NCBI GenBank assembly: GCA_015501595.1
Contig: JADNRX010000046.1
Location: forward strand, 124,001 to 188,000
DNA length: 64,000 bases
Origin: Hymenopellis radicata
Taxonomy: Eukaryota > Basidiomycota > Agaricomycetes > Agaricales > Physalacriaceae
Reading direction: 5' to 3'
Part shown: positions 24,641-36,499 of the stretch, piece after piece
Layout: every line of letters begins with the position of its first letter
Numbering within the stretch: the first letter of the stretch is position 1
Made by a program: the position numbers and the translations under genes
The notes under the pieces: model-generated
Told to the model about the DNA's origin: nothing
The model's database searches: none
What the model saw: the letters and a program-made list of their open reading frames with translations, nothing else

Positions 24641-24735
24641 TCCGCTTCTTGACTTGGTAAGGCGTTAACGCGATTGGTTCAGACGACGGACACTGATACC
24701 GGTGGACATTCGCACCGACTGACAGCCTTCACGTT
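24635..24735 (+). promoter_or_regulatory. Conserved upstream block of the DUF6535 genes (copy A)
   Basis: GCCCATTCCGCTTCTTGA followed by AAGGCGTTAACGCGATTGGT and GACTGACAGCCTTCACGT also occurs upstream of copy C at about 41435-41530. The ATTGG is an inverted CCAAT box. Conservation in non-coding DNA suggests a shared promoter, although simple duplication would also leave it. Confidence 0.45.
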
Positions 24736-24837
24736 CCAACATGCGGCTGGTTGCGTAATGCAGTGCTGTTGCCTCCCTTCCACGACGACACACTGTCCCC
24801 TAGCTCCCTCAGCTCAGCCGACGTCTTCGTACCCTTC

Positions 24838-27254
24838 ATGCCTGTCATCTCTAACACCGACGACGAAAGTGCCGACAAATGCGCCATCGGAGCGCGCGCC
24901 CGCTGCTACAGCAGTGCAGGTGGAGTCCGAAGAGTCTTCTGAAATGGAGGACAATGCGACGCACGATGGAGGAGCTGTTGATATCGCTCCAGTCCTACCA
25001 TCCAAGCGTCGCCGCAGGAAGAGGAAGCATTTCGGTTTATCGACCGATGGCCGCCCTCAGCCTACGACCGCGACTCGGAGTGAGTCTATTCAGTGCTGCT
25101 CCATGATCCCTTGCTGATCAAGTCTGTCAGTCCTTGATCCCCTCGACTACGAGGCGAAGTACGCCCCCGATCCCATCAACGAAGAAACTGCACCGAATGC
25201 TCGTGTGTGGAGAATGTGTGCCGACGAATTCGCTATATTCGATGCGGACCTATCAGAAGATAATAAGGATACCGTAGATGTCCTCCTCGTTTTCGTCAGT
25301 ATTTTCGATCCTCTCCACACATCCAATGCTGAATACAGATATTAGGCTGGTCTGTTCTCAGCCGTGGTTACATCATTTCTTGTGCTGGTTTCCGCACAGC
25401 TCCAACCGGATTATACTCAGCTGTCCTCGTCCATTATGTACGAGCTTCTGGTTATCCAGCGCGCGATCGGGAATGGATCCTCCGTTGATCTGGCTCCTGT
25501 GGTCTCCATCCCCCGATATCCCTTTCACACCTAGCCGGTCGTATGTTTGGGTGAATGGGCTGTGGTACACCAGCTTGTCCCTCAGTTTGATCACGGCGCT
25601 CGTCGCTTCCCTCGTTAAGCAATGGATGCACCAGTATATGGCGGCAACGTCTGGGACTCCCCGTGACCGTTGCATGATACGACAGTATCGGTACGATGGC
25701 TACGAGAAATGGGGTGTCTCGTTCATCGTTGGAACACTCCCTGTCCTTATGCATCTGTCCCTCGGTCTGTTCTTCATTGGCTTAACGGTTTATCTCATCC
25801 AACTCTACCTACCCCTTGCCTACATCACCGGCTCGCTTGCTGGAATAACTTATATCGCTTACTTTATCAGTCATGTCATATCTGCCACCTATTTGCAGTG
25901 TCCTTATAGAACACCGCTGGCAAATCTTCTCTTTATCCTGCCCACACCTGCAACATATCATACCATCAGATTTCTTCTTTGGCTCGTATATAGTATATCC
26001 TCCCTCCCTTTCTACATGATGCCCTCCATTTACAAGATCGAAGATTCTCTCGAGGCTAAGCTGCACCAAACAGTCAACAGTCCATCATCTTTCCGTGATG
26101 CAGAATCTGCTGACATTCGTCGCAGACCCGAGTATGCCATTGATGTCTTGCACTGGATGGTCAAGACCACAGCCAACAGTACAGTTCGAAGTCTGATTCA
26201 CCAGGCCTTTGGTGGTTTCTCATTCAAATACACAGATGAAAGACCCTCCTCATATGCACGTGCCTTTTCCCCGGAGTCTCAGGAAGTTGAACTGGGCCGT
26301 CTGGGTGTTCGGCTCGCCAATGCTAACGACGCAGGCTCTCAAGCTGCCGGTCAGAAGCTCGAGCGCATTTTGCGAGCCACTGTTGTCATGCAGTGTGACT
26401 TGTCTTATGAGACGGAATGGAGACTGTTTGCTAACCTGAAGTTAGTCATGCCGGAAACGTTGCCACCACAACTTGTGGCTTCTGCCATTGCTGGCTTCCG
26501 AGTAGTATGCCACTATTCATCGATCGAAGCTGAGAGGGTACTCCAGCACCCCGGACTTCTCCTTCATCCGCGGGTATGGTTGCGCTTCTTTCAGAGGGTG
26601 CTATCCCAGCCCTAGTATAGTATGGAATCACGAATAAGAACAACACCTCCGTGTTCACAAATGCCCTGGCCTTTGGAGCAGCAGCCCACACCTTGGGAGA
26701 TGGCCGATGTTTTCCGTCTTTGCACCACTCCACATTCTGTCTTAAAATCTTTCAACACCGAGCCCAATCCAACTATTTCTGACAGTAATGCCGTGACTTA
26801 CAAAACTCTTTTCGGTCATGACAACTTGAATAATTTAATTGAAGACGTTCTGTGCCTCGCACTTTCCTCTTTTGACCCCGGAGACTCTGATGTAGCCTTT
26901 GGTATTCGAATTCCTTTGCCTTTCAACTTGTCTGCCCTGGTGATGGAGGATAAAGGATTTCGAATTCGGATTGCTATCATAAATTATTATTGGTTTGTGG
27001 TCCTACATGACAAACAATATCGGTCTGCCCAGGAGTATCCTGCCGCGCTGGACGCCCTCCACGGTGCAGTACATGAAACACTGTCCTCTTTCCTTCAACT
27101 TCCTCCTTCGGAAAGCGAAAAGCGTTATATCATTTTCCTTGTAGTTACCCGATTGTTCTCTGATCTGCCTATCCCACCCAAATGGAGCGATCTGAATGAC
27201 ATTCGAAAGAAAGCCTTGCCACTCACGACCGGGTTCGAGTTCCAAGCTGGATAT
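24838..27254 (+). pseudogene. DUF6535 multi-pass membrane protein, copy A, 5' part, frame-broken
   Basis: Exons fit at 24838-25079, 25131-25294 and 25346 onward. The N-terminus is acidic, then basic (LPSKRRRRK). DUF6535 starts at LDPLDYEAKYAPDP and VWRMCADEFAIFDADLSED. Membrane helices follow: LFSAVVTSFLVLV, LWYTSLSLSLITALVASL, a long pair VGTLPVLMHLSLGLFFIGLT, and YIAYFISHVISATYL. Function is unknown; the domain is widespread and expanded in Agaricomycetes. Compared with copy C there is an extra A near 24866, an extra base near 25492 and a stop at 26615 (SQP then TAG). The frame resumes at LCTTPHSVLKSFNTEPNP and runs to about 27254, where a 3.1-kb insertion interrupts the gene. Confidence 0.8.
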
Positions 27255-27609
27255 AGGGATGGATCTATAGGGTGTGAATTGCGCAAGCGCAATTCAGTCC
27301 AGAGTAAGATATAAAAAATATCAGATTTAAATTTTTCCATAAATAGTGACACTGTGTTTAGCTTTCCTCAATGTTGATAAGTCTCTGTTTTCTGCCAGTG
27401 TCAAAGTTCCATGCCCATTGAAGTTGACTGTCCGTGAACACAAGTTCGTCACCGCCGGGAAGGATGTCTATGAGAACATTACCACAGATTAGAGGAGATA
27501 CAAGCGCGCATACTTACCTAATTTTTTAAGAACCCAATTCACTAATTGAAATTTTTTTGCATGAACAACGAGGACCTGGGGGAGCGATACAAACTTGTTT
27601 TGTCTATTA

Positions 27610-27864
27610 CTGTACTATTACGGTCTAGTCTTCGCATAACGGGTAACGGGGACCTGTGAAATGAAGAGTTCATGCTACCATAACACGTAACGGCCAAAAT
27701 TGGGCCCCAGGTAAGGCTCAAAAAGGAAATTTTTAGGGGCGGCGGCTGTTGCCGCCGCTCCCGCCTGTCCATATAAGGAAATTAGACCCTGAATGAAGAG
27801 CAACATCTGTGAAGAGTATGTGTAACGGGTAACACCCCATGAAGACTAGGTCGTAATAGTACAG
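27610..27864. mobile_element. MITE family 1, 255 bp, TA target duplication
   Basis: The terminal inverted repeats are CTGTACTATTACGGTCTAGT (left) and the complement of ACTAGGTCGTAATAGTACAG (right), with two mismatches. TA flanks both ends (27608-27609 and 27865-27866). The centre is GC-rich and hairpin-like (GGCGGCGGC...GCCGCCGC). A second copy of the same length, once nested insertions are removed, is at 61674-62748. TA duplication and short inverted ends suggest Tc1/mariner-type mobilisation. Confidence 0.85.
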
Positions 27865-27919
27865 TATATGCCGCATGTCAGCCAGAGAACGACGAAGAAG
27901 AAGGTTTAAACCCCTCCAC

Positions 27920-28865
27920 CTTAGTGCGTGCACCGACTTTGTGGATGACGGACAAGAGTACTCCAACGCCTCCACAAGAAGTATTCCTAGGCAGTCCCAA
28001 AGCGGCACCTCCTCATAGCGCGTCTTGCCCTCCGCATCTTTCCCCATCTCTTTCACCGGTAAAGGCACACTAACAACATCCATACTGTCCACGCTATATC
28101 GCACCTTTTTGCACTCGCCACACTGCAGCCTCTGCTCCATACTGTACGAGAAAACAGCGGTGGCATCTGCGAAAGAATTAGTATTGGGCACGCTCAAGAC
28201 AGAATGCATACCAGGGTCGGCTCGTTCCTTGTGCTTGTGCGCGTCCCGCCTCAAGACAGTGAGGAGATGGGTCAAAAACTCTTCTGAATCCTGCTGCCTC
28301 ATCGTCGAAAATTCCTCGTGTCCCTTGCCGATCAAGGCCTTGAAGCCAGTAGGTTTGATCCCAGCCTGGAACACCGGAGCGTCGTCGTTCTCTGGCTTCT
28401 CAGTGGCGTAGTTGGCAGGATGAGAGTAACGCCCGCTCAACAGTCCGTCGGCAACTTTGTGCATCTGACACCCGACGCAATCTGCGGGAAGTTGCTCATC
28501 GCACGCCATGCCATGGTTCTTGGTGACAACGTAGTATCGCTCCTGGAAAGCCGGCAGAGAGAAGCGAGTTTGAAGGACGGAGGCCATGTAACAGCTGGAA
28601 GAAAAAGGTGAGTACGGAAGGCAAGTATGAGGCAGCACTAACCTGTTTCCCAGACCTGTGAGGCCAGGTCCAAAGACAGGCTGAGTTTCCCTCGTGTGAT
28701 GGTGCCGAGTTTGACGCTGACTGGGTGACCACTGGCTTGAAAGTGGGCTAGACTTGAGTGCTTGAGAATTGCGGCGGCGGGGGGCATTCCTGAGGATGTC
28801 GAGGTTGCGCTTGAGGGGAGTGCTGTGTTGTCGAGCATTCTCATTCTTATGGGTGCGCGCCTGAA
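27920..28865 (-). pseudogene. Captured fragment of a Ubp14/USP5-type ubiquitin carboxyl-terminal hydrolase gene
   Basis: Reading down from about 28865: part of the ubiquitin-binding zinc-finger region (AAILKHSSLAHFQASGHPV), then after a frame change GPGLTGLGN. An intron is still present (about 28640-28599), and then SCYMASVLQ supplies the catalytic Cys box. It continues with VGCQMHKVADGLLSGRYSHP, FKALIGKGHEEFSTMRQQDS, EEFLTHLLTVLRRDAHKH, and MEQRLQCGECKKVRYS, PLWDCL and VEALEYSCPS. It ends in unrelated residues near 27920. The catalytic His box and the C-terminal half are absent. The intron shows DNA-level capture, not retrotransposition. It lies inside the insertion in DUF6535 copy A. Confidence 0.85.
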
Positions 28866-29005
28866 GAGGTTGTTGTGTCGACGACTCGTCTTGTTTTATA
28901 AACTACACGCACTGATTAGCACGATCAGTGAGGCGAGAAGGGCGACTCACCATGATATACCTTAAGGAAGCGTCAGTAGTAGCGCAGACTAAGGTAAGTA
29001 CACTA

Positions 29006-29238
29006 CTGTCCAATTTCGATCAATTCGTCGCACCATGTGACGTGTGACCAGTGCGACGAAATTTTGGTTTCGTCGAATTTCCTTATATAGTAATTGCCGA
29101 TGCGGCGGAGCCGCGTCGGGAGGCCGGCGGGGGCCCCGCCAGGGTGTTTTGAGCGAAATTTTTAGTGACAACTGTGACATTTCGTCGTTTCGTCGGTCGC
29201 TGTGACCTGTGACCGACGAATTGATCGAAATGCCACAG
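29006..29238. mobile_element. MITE family 2, 233 bp, TA target duplication
   Basis: The ends are CTGTCCAATTTCGATCAATT and the complement CTGTGGCATTTCGATCAATT. Both continue into CGTCG and inner repeats of GTGACGTGTGACC/GTCACAGG type. TA flanks at 29004-29005 and 29239-29240. The GC-rich centre is GGCGGAGCCGCG...GGGGGCCCCGCC. Related to, but distinct from, the element at 61118. Confidence 0.85.
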
Positions 29239-30344
29239 TACATATAAGAACTAGAAAATATCAACATCGAGTCAAGCATGCGGAATGCATGTATACACCT
29301 TGACCAGGACAATCTCCTGTCAGAAAGATTTAGACAAAGTCTGATTTGAGTCGGTCATGGTATACACACCTGTTCCAAAAGGTGAGCTCGAGACAGTCCT
29401 GGCTCCACGTAGGCCGTGCAAAGCGTGTCAGCCTTCAATAAACCACATCCCGCCCAAAGAAGTCCGAAGTGCCCACCGACGCGAAGTCAAATGGAAAAAG
29501 GACGCATCACGAAAACAACATCCAACGCTGCGTCAGCAAATCCATCAACGTATCTGGGACACTATTTAGCGGTAGGAGAAGGAGGGACATGGAGCATACC
29601 GTCCAAGCTCAAAGCGAGTTCCCAATGGCCTGCTCGACGTCTGGTAAAAGTATGGAGAATTAGTAGGGTTATAACCAGCTCGAAAGACGACGCACCACTG
29701 CACGCGGACGCCGAGGCGCCGTCACCTCTGAGCATGTCTGGACCACGCGTCTCGAATACTCCTCCACACACTACTCCGTCACACATCGCGTCCCGTCGGC
29801 TCATCTCTGGGGTGGTGATCTTGGGTTGGTCTTCCTCTCGGGTGCTCTTCTGGGATGTTGTGATCCGAGACACGTAGGTTACCAACGGCAGCTGGCCTGT
29901 GACGACTGGAATGCGAGCGACTGGACTACAAACAAATTAAAACAATCGACTCGCGTACGGGCAACCAGAAGTCGTCGGCGACAGTGAGCTCCATGGTACT
30001 GGCTATCATCTTGTACCAGACGTTTCCAAGGCGGCTGTAACAACGAGTATGGGCTTGAGTTAACGTCCGCCATAGCCGGCCTTGTTGTCATCGACAGCTT
30101 GGAAACAACGGTAGATGTTCATGGGGTCGACCTGCGAAATATGAAACGGCTTTAGACAGTAGAGATGTGTAAGAAGATTTTGTTAGCTGGTGGTGAGTCG
30201 ATGGTAGACGCCGTGCTGGGTTAGGGTCATGACGCGAGCAGGCCGGCGCATTTGGAACGGAAAGACATTTTGATAAGATAAGAGATAGCGGAAAGATAAG
30301 ATAAAAGATCCTCATTTCGGCGCGAGAAAAGTCAGGTAAAGGCC
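29239..30344. other. Remainder of the insertion, no recognised gene
   Basis: Open frames on both strands are short and unlike any family I recognise. It may be further captured host DNA. Confidence 0.35.
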
Positions 30345-30401
30345 AGAGTTCTATAAATAGACACTCGCTTCGCTCGTGCCTATTTATATCTTACTCTGGA
30401 A
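30345..30401. repeat. 57-bp hairpin at the right end of the insertion
   Basis: CCAGAGTTCTATAAATAGAC... folds on ...CTATTTATATCTTACTCTGG with a loop around CGCTTCGCTCG. It is a near-perfect palindrome and contains the terminal inverted repeat of the 3.1-kb insertion. Confidence 0.7.
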
Positions 30402-30402
30402 T

Positions 30403-31099
30403 ATAAGGCATGGTTCTCACTATCGTTCATTTCATCTTTGCTGGCACCGGTATCGCCTTCGGAGGATAGCTACCATTACATTGTCCCGCGGCTAAGATGA
30501 CGGAAACTGGCATTCTTTCCTGTCTTCCCACAGCCTTTGAATTCATTCGCACAAATGATCTCCTGAATAACCTCTTTCCGTACCATCGCAATCGACCCGT
30601 TTACTCTCTCCTCGCCCGCTACATTGCTGTGGTCTGCACAACTATCACTGTCACGGAATCACACGAAGACACAGCCAACGGGACTTGGAACAAGGAGTTG
30701 GGCGAGAATCAGCTTCTTCTCTCTACCATTGGTTCTCTAGCACAACTCACTATCCTTGTGCTCTCGCTTCCTTCGGAGTTTCAATATACCATCTCGGAGG
30801 AGAAGATAGGTCGGAAACAAGGCCCAGAAATGTATAAGATCCTACGGGATCTTTGGTCAGGAAACTTAAATGCATTGAGCGCAGAGGCTCTGAGGGGTGC
30901 CGAGGTCCTTGTAACAGATATGATAAGGCCGGAGAGTGATTACTGGAAGGGATTAAAAATACTCGACGAGGACATATCTCTTCTCAGAGGTCTTCGAGAG
31001 GACGAGCACTTCCGATTGCAGGAGGAGCTGAGCACGAGGTGGCTGACGTTCAAGGACGACGTGGTATGCGGAGGTAATGGAGAGCCTACGAGTAGATAG
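30403..31099 (+). pseudogene. DUF6535 protein, copy A, 3' part after the insertion
   Basis: Resumes with a fragment equivalent to AWFSPLFISSLLAP (frame altered) and skips about 20 bp relative to copy C (TVLTQEI region). It then reads cleanly from 30497: FEFIRTNDLLNNLFPYHRNR, SLLARYIAVVCTT, LDEDISLLRGLREDEHFRLQ and STRWLTFKDD, ending at 31099. This is the C-terminal third of the same gene as 24838-27254. Confidence 0.8.
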
Positions 31100-31184
31100 T
31101 CATAGCGAGAAGTCTTGTGTTATTGCTAGTACGAAATCGTCCTGAGTGCTGGTTAAGTTTGATTCGCAACCATAAAACCAGGAA

Positions 31185-33060
31185 CACACCTACCATACTA
31201 AGTATCAATCCGTCGCTTCAACGTCGCCTCTGCATTCCCCATCCTCGGCGCATCATCCGTGTCCTCCCGGAGCGCACCCACGCCAGAAGCAGCTGCGGCA
31301 CCACACTAACAGCCAACGTAGCAGTAGTATCTGGCTCGTCACCCTCCGCCTGAGACACAATATCCATCTGGACGCCCTTCATCAACACCGTGGGCTCCAC
31401 TCTCGAGTCATCGTTGGTCTCTAGAAGAATCGCCCAGGTAATTTGCGCCCCACATGCTCTTCTTGTTCTTTTCGTCTCGACGGCAACGACGTGCGCAAAC
31501 GATCCTATTTCTTCCACGGCAACCTTGATCAGCATCCTTTCTACATGCTTCTTCGCGAACCACGTCGCCAGCAGTAGCACAACTGGATTAACTAGTAGAC
31601 CATTCAGCCTCCACTGCCTCGATTCCGAGAGTTCGGCGCGGAGACCCATCGACGGCGGAAGATTGACCTTCACAGACTCTACAGAGAGCTGCGCATCAGC
31701 CTCCTCTTCCACCGCGCCGGTGAGGTCGACCACCAAGTCAATACTTCCCTATATCCACTCCCACCACACCCTCGTCTCCATATCCAAGGAGAGCCATACC
31801 GAAGATAATACCCAGATTGTCTACGTTCGTCGACCAATAATCCTTCAACGTGAATCTAGATCTTGTGGACAGACCGCATAATTGTAGACGTCCAGATGGA
31901 CCTCGTTCGATCGCTTGACGTGAACAGAACCGGGCATGGACCGGTCGCGCGCGCATCCAAGGCTGAATCCTCTTTCCAAGTCAAGGACACCCTCATCAGC
32001 CTCCATTATGAGCGTCTAATGATACCATCCAGCACCGACACATCTGTATCCTTCACGCGGGGAATCGAGATGATCAGGCCTTGTCGATCAATGAAGCCCA
32101 TGCCAACACGCCCTCAAGGAACAACATTAACGCCGTCCAGACAGAGATAATCGCGTCCTTCCTCAAAATGATACGCCCGCTCTGTGATACATGACCCTTG
32201 ACATCCGCCATGACAGACGACAACAAAAGGCATAACGGCGGTGTGATCGTGCCGTCCTGGAGAACCTCGCCAAAGACACGGAGCTCGATAGTGAATGTCG
32301 TGAAGCCGAAGATATGGGAGTCGATATGGGAACGAGGGCGGTTATACAGCGTGGTCGAAGAGAGTAGTCTTTTGCGACTAACAGGAAATGTAATCTGGCG
32401 CGTCCGTGGGGATGAGTATTTCTGTCGAATAGATGTCGGCGGCAGTGCGCCTGGAAAGGCAATAGTCGACTGCGTGCGTGAGCAGTGACGCGGGGAAGGC
32501 ATTGCATATTGCAGATTGATTGATGTGTAGATTCGTTCGATTGACTACTCAATTAGCCACGCGCAATTTCGACGTCGTGTATGTATTGGGATCTAGCAGC
32601 CGTAGTGAGTTTGATACAGACAGGAAAAAGAAGGACACACCTGTCTTTCCCGGCGCGAATACGGATGCAAGTTCATGAATCCGCCTGAGGGGGACATTTC
32701 CCATCCTACTGCTCCTTCGCGTTTTGGTCCGTCTTTGAGAGCGGTGAGAACGGCTACCGCCTTGGGAGAGCTGCTAGTTCCTGAACCTTCAAGCTCCACG
32801 AGATTTTCTTTCCGAGCTATCGCAGGATGATTTACGCCGTCTCCGACCATAGAGACTACTGTTTCTCGCAACATTTTCAGAAAAGAATGATACTCGCTTT
32901 CCTGGTGTTACTAGAAAAAAATTAGGCCATGTAATAGGAATAAATGTATGAGAAAATACCTGGCATCGACAGCTAGGCAGACGTCGACGGTTGAGGCAAC
33001 ATTGAACATGATCGTCGCAAGGAAGGATGGGCTGCACAGCCACTCACGGTACAACTGCTT
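31185..33060 (-). pseudogene. HAM1-like protein, copy A, heavily decayed
   Basis: Convergent with DUF6535 copy A. The best segment is 31736-31218 on the minus strand: VVDLTGAVEEEADAQLSVES, VKVNLPPSMGLRAELSESRQ, NPVVLLLATWFAKKHVE and VEPTVLMKGVQMDIVS. An internal deletion of about 95 bp near 31285 removes a segment present in copies C and D. Upstream pieces (31740-32550) match the middle of the family only in fragments. The N-terminal region is recognisable at 32874-32593 from KAVAVLTALKDG (KAVAVVAAFRAG in copies C and D). Copies A and B resemble each other more than they resemble C and D. Confidence 0.7.
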
Positions 33061-33089
33061 TACGCGACCATCAACGTTGACTTGTGTTA

Positions 33090-33810
33090 CCAAAGTTCAC
33101 TCCCCATCCGACAACAGGGGGACGTAAGTACACACTGACGAGCGACGCGCAACTCGGGACCACTGGTAGAAAAAGGACGTTCTTGGAGCGCGTCATTCTG
33201 GAACTTCATCTTCTTCAGCTTTTATATGACTTCAACTGACTACAATTGAATAACGAATACGAATCCCGAAAGAAGGCTCGTCTACTGAATATACAGATTC
33301 TCGCTGGCGCGGTAATGCTGACCTTTCAATTTAGAGGTTCACTTCACGAAAGGTCCGGGAAAGGGGCCGGGAACCGCAATTTAAGTACCTGCCCGTTCTC
33401 AGTTCCGCGAGTTGTATGTTGCCTTTCCTTTGGATGTTTCGGCTCTGAATCAACAACTTTTCTTCAAGCTTCAAGCTCAAGCTAAGAAACACTCGGTCGT
33501 TTTTCATCTCCGGACTCATCTACCGTCACGACTCATCGATTCGCCACACTACTGCGGCTTGTAATGTACGTACGTTCTTTATTGCTCTCTTTATCCCCGG
33601 ACATTAACCAGCACTTCTCATTGTCAGTGCTTCTCGTGGACGCAGACAGACGTGTTGAACGCCGTCTCCTTCCCATCCTTGCGTGCCCTTTCTATAGTTA
33701 ATCAATGTTCACTCGCCATCCGAACACAGGCGCATGTACACACTGGACAGCGACGTGCAACTCAGGACAACTGGTAGAGATCGGACGTTCTTGGAGCGCG
33801 TCATTCTCAA
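33090..33810. repeat. Direct repeat pair of about 110 bp
   Basis: Units at about 33092-33205 and 33703-33810 share GTTCACTC.CCATCCGA, ACACTG, GACGTGCAACTC.GGAC, ACTGGTAGA and GGACGTTCTTGGAGCGCGTC. Between them lie decayed pieces, including a short F-box trace. Confidence 0.75.
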
Positions 33811-34250
33811 GTCAACAGTCATCATGCCACGGAAATGCTACTCTCCTAAGTGCTGAGAACACGAGCACACCTGGAGGTCTGGTTTGACATCTTGACAACG
33901 AGTACCCGTTTAGCGGAGTTTGCTTGCGGGGATTTAACGACAAGCTGTTGCCTCGATTGGAGGCTCTACACCTACTTATACCACGAAGCCGGACAGCGTG
34001 TCGTGGACGACTTGCGTGGAGCTGAGGGCGCGACGATAGTTGAGCCCATGCCCGCTGTTGTTCGAGGCTTGTCCCTATCCACATCGCCTCGTACTTGAAG
34101 GCAAGGATTTCCAAAGGAAATGGCAGGACGTCGAAAAATCACGCTGTTTCAGGATTCGAAGTGACCTGGAGTTGTTTTTATCTGGTATGTGTTCCCTATC
34201 TCTCAAACCTCCGCGTAAATCCTGATTTTTTTTGTCGTATTTCACAGTGA
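33640..34250 (+). pseudogene. F-box/LRR protein remnant, copy 3
   Basis: At 33649-33701 the sequence encodes DVLNAVSFPSLRALSIV, matching VLDTFSFPSLRTLSIG of copy 1. Further on, about 33938-33990 encodes LLPRLEALHLLIPR, an LRR-like piece in another frame. Only fragments remain, with no usable start or frame. Confidence 0.55.
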
Positions 34251-34710
34251 TCGCGTCCCGTAATATTCACGATCTCCTCTACGTCCTCACGTAGTATTCG
34301 AATGCGCAGGTCATATTATTCGTTCGACTCTGGGAATGGGCATAGAGAGAGAGCTCGGCTCAACGGCAGCCTTTAGCCAACGAGAATCTCCCCATTCATT
34401 CATGCCTAGATTTGGAACTGTTACCAAGACAGTAAAGTGGCGCACACGTGGAAAAGCCCTGGCCGTGTTTCTTTGGTGTGGACGCGTTCGGCGAGGCCGG
34501 CATCGAGTAACTGGACGAGGGATTGAATGTCTTTCCATTGTTGTCGTTTATTGACCCCCCCAGTCCATTGTTTGCTAGGACCACATCTCCTCGTGCCCCG
34601 GGCGACACGCCCGATTGGGAAACTGGAGCTTTCTCAGGTTGGAAGGTGTGACATATAAATTCAAGTGCTCACTCTCTACACTTCGACCGCGACATCCTCT
34701 ATCACCCACC

Positions 34711-36219
34711 ATGGATCCCGAGCTTGAGAAGGCCATTATGAAAGCCGTTAACAAATTCTTTGACTACGAATACGAGCCGTACGTTTTATTCTAGCCTTTT
34801 ATCTATATTCTCATTATCCTTCAGATGGAAGCCGACCTCCAAAAGCTGGAGCACTGGGAGCATGTCGACGTCGGTTCTGAACTCGATGACTTCTTCAGCA
34901 ACTTGGCGTTACCCCCCATCGACGCCCTCACATCCCCACACAACTTCTCGCTAGCCTTCGACGCGTCGGTTCCGTTGACCGGGCTCCACATTCCTCAATT
35001 CTGCGAGACCGACACCCAGACGCCCTCTCCCGATTTCTCTTCGCGCTCCGACGCCTACAATGACTTTCACGAGGACGTACTGTCCTTGGGACCTAGCGAG
35101 GGCGACACCGACGCGTCGTTTTACGCATATACCCGCCTTTGCCTTCGCCCACGCCCTCCGAATATTCCCTTCCTACATTCACAGACATTGCGCAATACAA
35201 CGCGTCGGCACCCGAGCCTCAATACCTTCTTTCGTCCCACTATTCCCAATCATCTACGAACGTCATTGCACCCTCAGTCGCGAACTCCGCCAACCCTGCT
35301 GCTAACCAACGTACCGGCATGCCATTCGCTAGCTGGAACAATGAACCGTCGTATCCACCTCCTCACCGCCCGGCGGCTTTCCCAACTCAGCCGTTCATCA
35401 TTCCTCCTCCTCCCGGAGCTACCTATCTCAACGATGAAGACTCTGAGTTGTTTGGCCACTTCCATGGTGAAATATTATTCGCTCATCCTCAACAGCAGTA
35501 CGTCCTCCCTTACGCCAGAGCGAATCGTCCTGATTAATCCAATTTAGGCAGTCGCAAGGCTCTATTCACCCATCAGGACAAGTCAGGTTAGCATGGATAC
35601 TCACTTTCAGTCTAAGTCCTATCTGACTTGCCTTGCAGAGATCATTCTGTGCCCTATGAGTGGCCGCAAGTCGACGATGGTTCAGAGTCTGGAAAGAAAA
35701 CATCCTGACTCCCGGTCCATTGGTGAGCCTTCAAGAGATTCCGGTCCCAGCTGGAAAGAGGTATGGATTTCATCAACGTGGCGTTCAGTTACTAACCAAC
35801 ACGGTATGAACAGTAAATTCACGCTCACCCTAATTCATGATTTGGAAGCCAAATACCCCCGCATTGACCCCTCTGCCTTCTATTTCTTCATAGACACCCC
35901 TTCCCAGTTCAACTGCCCCGCTCTCGGATGTACTGCTGTCCTGAAGATACATGAGATCAACGGCCACCGGGACTCTCATGTTCTGCCTAATGGTAGGGTA
36001 ATGATTTCAAACGGGTCCGGGGGATCAAAGTCGATTGAGGCGGACTCGTTCCGCAAGAAGGTCACAGACGGGGCTGAGTGCCAGCATACCTGTCCTTACT
36101 GCAACCGCTCCCTGACGCGATGTGAACAGTATCATCTTCGCCGGCATTTGGTGGCTTGTCAGAGTCTGAAGCGGTTGGCGGCGGAAGCGTTGGAAGTGTT
36201 CAGTTCGCGTGGCTATTAG
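34711..36219 (+). CDS. C2H2-like zinc-finger protein, with frame breaks
   Basis: ATG at 34711 (MDPELEKAIMKAVNKFF); a TATA-like CATATAAATT lies near 34652. An intron at about 34781-34825 leads to a Ser/Pro/Asp-rich central part typical of a transcription factor activation region (FPTQPFIIPPPPGATYLNDE). Introns fit at about 35500-35550, 35587-35638 and 35762-35814; the last has a CTAAC branch site. The C-terminal region (FTLTLIHDLEAKYPRIDPSA onward) ends in CPYCNRSLTRCEQYHLRRH followed by LVAC, a C-x2-C-x10-H-x3-H finger with short spacing. The frame shifts near 35120-35140 and 35700. Probably a nuclear DNA-binding protein. No known orthologue recognised. Confidence 0.65.
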
Positions 36220-36499
36220 ACTGATTGCATACTATATCTATCACATCATCGCATTGTATTATTCCATTTCTTATATCACGATCCATAGGTTTGTAGCGTT
36301 AGTCCTGTATCCCGTATCGCATTGCTGTGTTTATGAATAGCTTTATTATTCCGATGTCTGTGTCCTGAGAAACGCCAAAGCTTTGAAGTCCGGCGCTATC
36401 ACTGGCGCTACTCTGAGAACTCCAAGTCAAGCCGTACATTAACGTCGAGGTGCGCCACAGAATGCCGCCATGATTGAAACAAGCATAGCTTTCCGGTCG

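Larger units (their letters stand above)
27255..30402. mobile_element. 3.1-kb composite insertion splitting DUF6535 copy A
   Basis: Copies C and D show that host coding sequence stops after ATATAGGGATG (27254) and resumes at TATAAGGCATGG (30404). Near its left end the insert has CCAGAGTAAGATATAAA (27299). The exact reverse complement TTTATATCTTACTCTGG ends at 30401, so the insert may be bounded by these terminal inverted repeats. No clean target duplication is readable. It contains a TA-flanked MITE, a deubiquitinase gene fragment and a second MITE. No transposase was seen, so if it moved as a unit it is non-autonomous. Confidence 0.65.

Noticed and set aside
27733..28638. Complete ubiquitin hydrolase gene
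   Set aside because: It has the Cys box but no His box, breaks frame upstream and ends in unrelated sequence, so it is a fragment.
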